A DNA stretch of 8,257 nucleotides, taken from the NCBI GenBank assembly GCA_001643475.1, contig LXTK01000256.1, positions 1-8,257 of the forward strand, in the 5' to 3' direction. The notes beneath the pieces were generated by a model. The model had not been told where the DNA came from. It searched no databases and saw nothing but the letters and a program-made list of their open reading frames with translations. This DNA comes from Proteobacteria bacterium SPGG2 (GTDB lineage Bacteria > Pseudomonadota > Gammaproteobacteria > Acidiferrobacterales > SPGG2). The position numbers and the translations under genes were made by a program. How positions within the stretch are numbered: position 1 is the first letter of the stretch; each line of letters starts with the position of its first letter. Shown here piece after piece: positions 5,812 through 8,257 of this stretch.

Positions 5812-6732
5812 ATGCCAATAGAACGACAGACCCCCCGCGAATCGGAGCAATATCAAGGACGTGGTTTCGAATGGCCGACGCTTGTCGTCGCCGCTTTGAT
5901 CTATGCCGGCTTCGCGGGCCTGACCTGGCACTACCATGCCTTGCCGTGGTGGCTGGTGCTAGCGTTGGGCGGTTATCTGGTGGCATGGCATGGCTCACTG
6001 CAACACGAGGCCGTGCATGGTCATCCCACCCGCTGGCCCTGGGTCAATGAACTTCTGGCCTTCCCGAGTCTTTGGCTTTGGATGCCCTACCGGGTTTACC
6101 GTGTTACCCATCTTCAGCATCATGCAACTCCATCGCTCACCGACCCCATCGATGATCCCGAGTCTTACTATCTAACACCCGAAGCCTGGCAATGCAGTGG
6201 CGCGTTTATGCGCCTCGTTTGGCGTATCAACAACACCTCAGCCGGCCGGTTGTTGATAGGCCCACCTATCGTCGTCACTCTTTTAATCGTCGGTCAAGTG
6301 CGGCGTCTTGCCCGTGGAGATACGTCGATGTTATTGGGCTGGCTCCTGCATATTGTTTCATGCGGCATAGTCCTATTCTGGGTGTTATCGATCTGTCACG
6401 TGCCGCTTATCGATTACCTTATCTTTTTCGTCTACCCCGGTATATCGCTGACGCTGCTGCGTTCGTTCTTGGAGCACCAAGCGAATGCCGAACCGGAGCA
6501 CCGCACCGTGATCGTAGAATCGAATCCGATCATGTCTTTGCTTTATCTCTATAACAATCTGCATGCCCTACACCATGCCGTTCCACATGTACCTTGGTAT
6601 CAATTGCCGAGCCACTACCACAAACAGCGTGCGGCGTTGTTGACTAACAACGGTGACTATCGCTACCAGGGTTATGGGACGGTCATCTTGCGGTATCTAC
6701 TGTGGCCGAAAGAGCCCGTCGTTCATCCTTAG
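5812..6732 (+). CDS. Membrane fatty acid desaturase-family di-iron protein (306 aa)
   Basis: This is an integral membrane protein of the fatty acid desaturase/hydroxylase superfamily, which uses O2 and a di-iron centre to desaturate or hydroxylate acyl chains or other lipids. All three histidine boxes are present: His65-x3-His69-x-His71 (HEAVHGH), His100-xx-His103-His104 (HLQHH) and His251-xx-His254-His255 (HALHH). A further EHQ sits at 221-223, a motif also seen near the metal site in relatives. Hydrophobic segments at about 24-42, 45-58, 80-92, 149-163, 174-192 and 199-217 fit a four-to-six-span topology with the boxes on the cytoplasmic side. ATG 5812 is preceded by GTG 5809, also a possible start; GTGGGGG (5795-5801) is the likely ribosome binding site. 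The PhnD-like gene follows 39 nt later. Substrate is not evident, and a carotenoid or other lipid oxygenase cannot be excluded. Confidence 0.9.
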   Translation: MPIERQTPRESEQYQGRGFEWPTLVVAALIYAGFAGLTWHYHALPWWLVLALGGYLVAWHGSLQHEAVHGHPTRWPWVNELLAFPSLWLWMPYRVYRVTHLQHHATPSLTDPIDDPESYYLTPEAWQCSGAFMRLVWRINNTSAGRLLIGPPIVVTLLIVGQVRRLARGDTSMLLGWLLHIVSCGIVLFWVLSICHVPLIDYLIFFVYPGISLTLLRSFLEHQANAEPEHRTVIVESNPIMSLLYLYNNLHALHHAVPHVPWYQLPSHYHKQRAALLTNNGDYRYQGYGTVILRYLLWPKEPVVHP

Positions 6733-6771
6733 ACTTTTCGCCAAAAGATTGATGGCTGATAGGCAACCAAC

Positions 6772-7578
6772 ATGATGATCGCAAGCCTGCCAATGTACGA
6801 TCTGCCGGAGCTAAGAACAGCGACGGACGCGTGGTGGTCGGGGATGGCGGCAGCATTGCGACGCGCTGGTATCGATGCCGTTCCTGACCAATTGACCCGT
6901 GTCGATAACATCGCCGCGGTGTGGCGCGACCCAAATCTGCTTTTGAGCCAGACCTGTGGCTATCCACTCGTGCGTGAGATGGCCGACATCTTGCAGCCCG
7001 TCGCTACACCCATTTACGACGCGCCGGGCTGTGACGGCCCGAACTATTCCAGCGCAATTGTGATCTCGGCCGAACGATCGGTAGACCATATCTCAGCGCT
7101 GCGCGGTGGTGTCTGCGCTACCAACGGTCGCGACTCTCAGTCTGGTTACAACTGCCTACGGGCTTTTCTTTCACCATTGACCGGGGGCAAACCCTTTTTT
7201 GCGCGCGTGATTGAAACCGGCTCGCATGCGCGTAGTTTGGAAATGGTCTCTCGCGGCGAAGCCGATGTGTGCGCCATCGATTGTGTCACCCATACCTTGC
7301 TTAGCCGCCATCGGCCACAGGCCCTCGCCAATACCCGTATATTGGGCTACACATCGCGCGCGCCCGGCCTTCCCTACGTGACCCAGGCATCGGCAACCCT
7401 GGATCTCGCCTACCGACTACGCGAAGGGGTAATGGCCGCCTTTGCTGACCCAAGTTTGACCAACGCGCGTGAGGCATTGCTGCTGGTTGGGGCCGAGGTA
7501 TTGGATGTCGACAGCTATGAAAGCATCTTGGCCATGGAGGCGGCGGCACAAGCACAGGGTTATAATGAGCTCTGCTGA
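6772..7578 (+). CDS. PhnD-like (phosphate/phosphonate-type) periplasmic-binding-domain protein without signal peptide, 268 aa
   Basis: The sequence resembles the PhnD-like substrate-binding family (type II periplasmic binding fold): an opening MIASLPMYDLPE strand, LLLSQTCGYPLV (about 56-67), a PIYDAPGCDGPNYSSAIV core (about 80-97), ALRGGVCATNGRDSQSGYN (about 109-127) and GEADVCAIDCVTH (about 157-169). In PhnD proteins such lines shape the oxyanion-binding cleft. Unlike transporter PhnD it starts directly in the first beta strand, with no signal peptide or lipobox, so it may act in the cytoplasm or membrane interface, or be a solitary sensor or enzyme-like protein. No ABC permease or ATPase gene is visible. 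The start is ATG 6772 or the adjacent ATG 6775; the second gives the N-terminus familiar in relatives. A weak AGG lies at 6761-6763. The gene is probably co-transcribed with the desaturase gene. Ligand is unknown. Confidence 0.78.
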   Translation: MMIASLPMYDLPELRTATDAWWSGMAAALRRAGIDAVPDQLTRVDNIAAVWRDPNLLLSQTCGYPLVREMADILQPVATPIYDAPGCDGPNYSSAIVISAERSVDHISALRGGVCATNGRDSQSGYNCLRAFLSPLTGGKPFFARVIETGSHARSLEMVSRGEADVCAIDCVTHTLLSRHRPQALANTRILGYTSRAPGLPYVTQASATLDLAYRLREGVMAAFADPSLTNAREALLLVGAEVLDVDSYESILAMEAAAQAQGYNELC

Positions 7579-7642
7579 AACCGACACCGGTTGTACCACT
7601 TTAAGGTTGTCGAGTTAGTGGTCTTCATGGAAGCGGCCAACC
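7579..7642 (+). other. Short intergenic spacer with a GGAAG ribosome binding site
   Basis: These 64 nt hold GGAAG at 7629-7633, nine bases before the GTG at 7643 that I take as the start of the next gene. No terminator-like hairpin with a T-tract is seen, so read-through from the PhnD-like gene is plausible. Confidence 0.4.
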
Positions 7643-8257
7643 GTGCAAACAACGACCCAGCGCTCGCAGAATGACCCGGACACCAACTCACTACGAAAAA
7701 AAAGGCTGGTGTTTCCACGGATCTACGTTGCGGTATTTTTCGTGGTTCTCACAGCTATCTGCGTCGCGGACCAGGCTCTGCTTCGTGCCAAAGGCCGGGT
7801 CGGTGACCAGGAGATAAACACCACCGTTGATTCTCCAATCGCCCGCTATTATCTTGAAGAATACCTCACAGGCCGTAGTGGGCAGACCGAAACCGACCTG
7901 CTTATCCGCGAAGCGCTTGAGCGATCCGATGCGCTTCCCCTTACGAATAAGGTCCTTGGTGATCTCACCCAAAGGTTCTCAACCGACTTTGCTACCCTCT
8001 ACTTTGTTGATCGGGTGTACCGAGAGGATGTCAACCACCGTTTCCAGCAAGCCTTTCATGCGCGTCTGACGGCAGCGCGCGCGATGAAACAGCCGCAGGC
8101 GCTCCCAGGGGCATATAAGCGGTATCTGCTCTCGTTCGTTCCCGGTTACGGGTACAAGACAAACCCAGCGACGGGTGCCGATTTTGCTCGGCAGCGACAG
8201 TTGCTCGACCAAGCGGGTCTCGACACAGTACTTATCGAAACGGACGAGTTGGCAAAC
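7643..8257 (+). CDS. Single-span membrane-anchored protein of unknown function, N-terminal 205 residues, runs off the right edge
   Basis: The frame is open from a TAG at 7616-7618 to the end of the window with no stop, and GTG 7643 has GGAAG nine bases upstream. The N-terminus is hydrophilic (~20 residues ending RKKR), followed by one hydrophobic span FPRIYVAVFFVVLTAIC (24-40) and then a soluble region, suggesting an inner-membrane anchor with a periplasmic body. Charged, helix-rich sequence covers about 65-160. A segment YLLSFVPGYGYK (161-172) followed by RQRQLLDQAGLDTVLIETDE (184-203) looks like beta-strand, glycine loop and helix, then beta-strand. This resembles the start of an alpha/beta-hydrolase-type fold, but the nucleophile region is outside the window and the call is tentative. 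It is likely the third gene of the desaturase/PhnD-like run. I do not recognise the family. Confidence 0.72.
   Translation, partial: MQTTTQRSQNDPDTNSLRKKRLVFPRIYVAVFFVVLTAICVADQALLRAKGRVGDQEINTTVDSPIARYYLEEYLTGRSGQTETDLLIREALERSDALPLTNKVLGDLTQRFSTDFATLYFVDRVYREDVNHRFQQAFHARLTAARAMKQPQALPGAYKRYLLSFVPGYGYKTNPATGADFARQRQLLDQAGLDTVLIETDELAN

Noticed and set aside
7691..7972. Minus-strand 93-residue frame near the right end
   Set aside because: The plus-strand frame from 7643 is longer, has a ribosome binding site and a clear transmembrane segment, and follows the direction of its neighbours.
1..8257. CRISPR array, tRNA genes, insertion sequences or attachment sites
   Set aside because: No regularly spaced direct repeats, cloverleaf-like sequence, transposase signature or terminal repeats with target duplications were seen on reading.

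Overview
The window looks like a chromosomal segment of a proteobacterium. Kbl and Tdh closely follow the enterobacterial-type sequences as I remember them, and the degraded genes (trimethylamine-methyltransferase-like, DddP-like M24 peptidase-like, family 5 solute-binding protein) are types common in marine and host-associated alpha- and gammaproteobacteria. I cannot fix the genus. Base composition is mid-GC and fairly even. No tRNA, rRNA, CRISPR array or recognisable insertion sequence is visible.

The left third (about 1-2530) is a decaying catabolic region. On the minus strand lie a fragment of an ABC-transporter solute-binding protein (435-608, internal stop) and an M24 metallopeptidase-like pseudogene running off the left edge (1-333, one frameshift and one nonsense codon). 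Two GC-rich hairpins separate them. On the plus strand follow a small orphan lipoprotein-like ORF (837-1235), an intact class II aldolase/adducin-family gene (1295-2053) and an mttB-like pseudogene (2124-2530). The mttB remnant has lost roughly three quarters of the gene by an internal deletion and carries two further frameshifts.

The middle (2546-4769) is a full-length kbl-tdh operon. It converts threonine through 2-amino-3-ketobutyrate to glycine and acetyl-CoA. It converges, with only 7 nt between stop codons, on a minus-strand XRE-type regulator (4777-5610).

The right part is divergent from the regulator across a 200-nt AT-rich intergenic region that holds three regularly spaced palindromic sites, which are candidate operators. 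On the plus strand come a membrane fatty acid desaturase-family protein with three histidine boxes (5812-6732), a PhnD-like substrate-binding-domain protein without a signal peptide (6772-7578), and a single-span membrane protein of unknown function that continues past the right edge (7643-8257). Their same-strand, closely spaced layout suggests an operon, possibly controlled by the XRE regulator. This is the best candidate for an uncharacterised functional unit here, but the link is inferred from layout only. The clearest biology in the window is gene decay: peptide uptake/hydrolysis and methylated-amine genes are broken while threonine catabolism and the desaturase cluster are intact.
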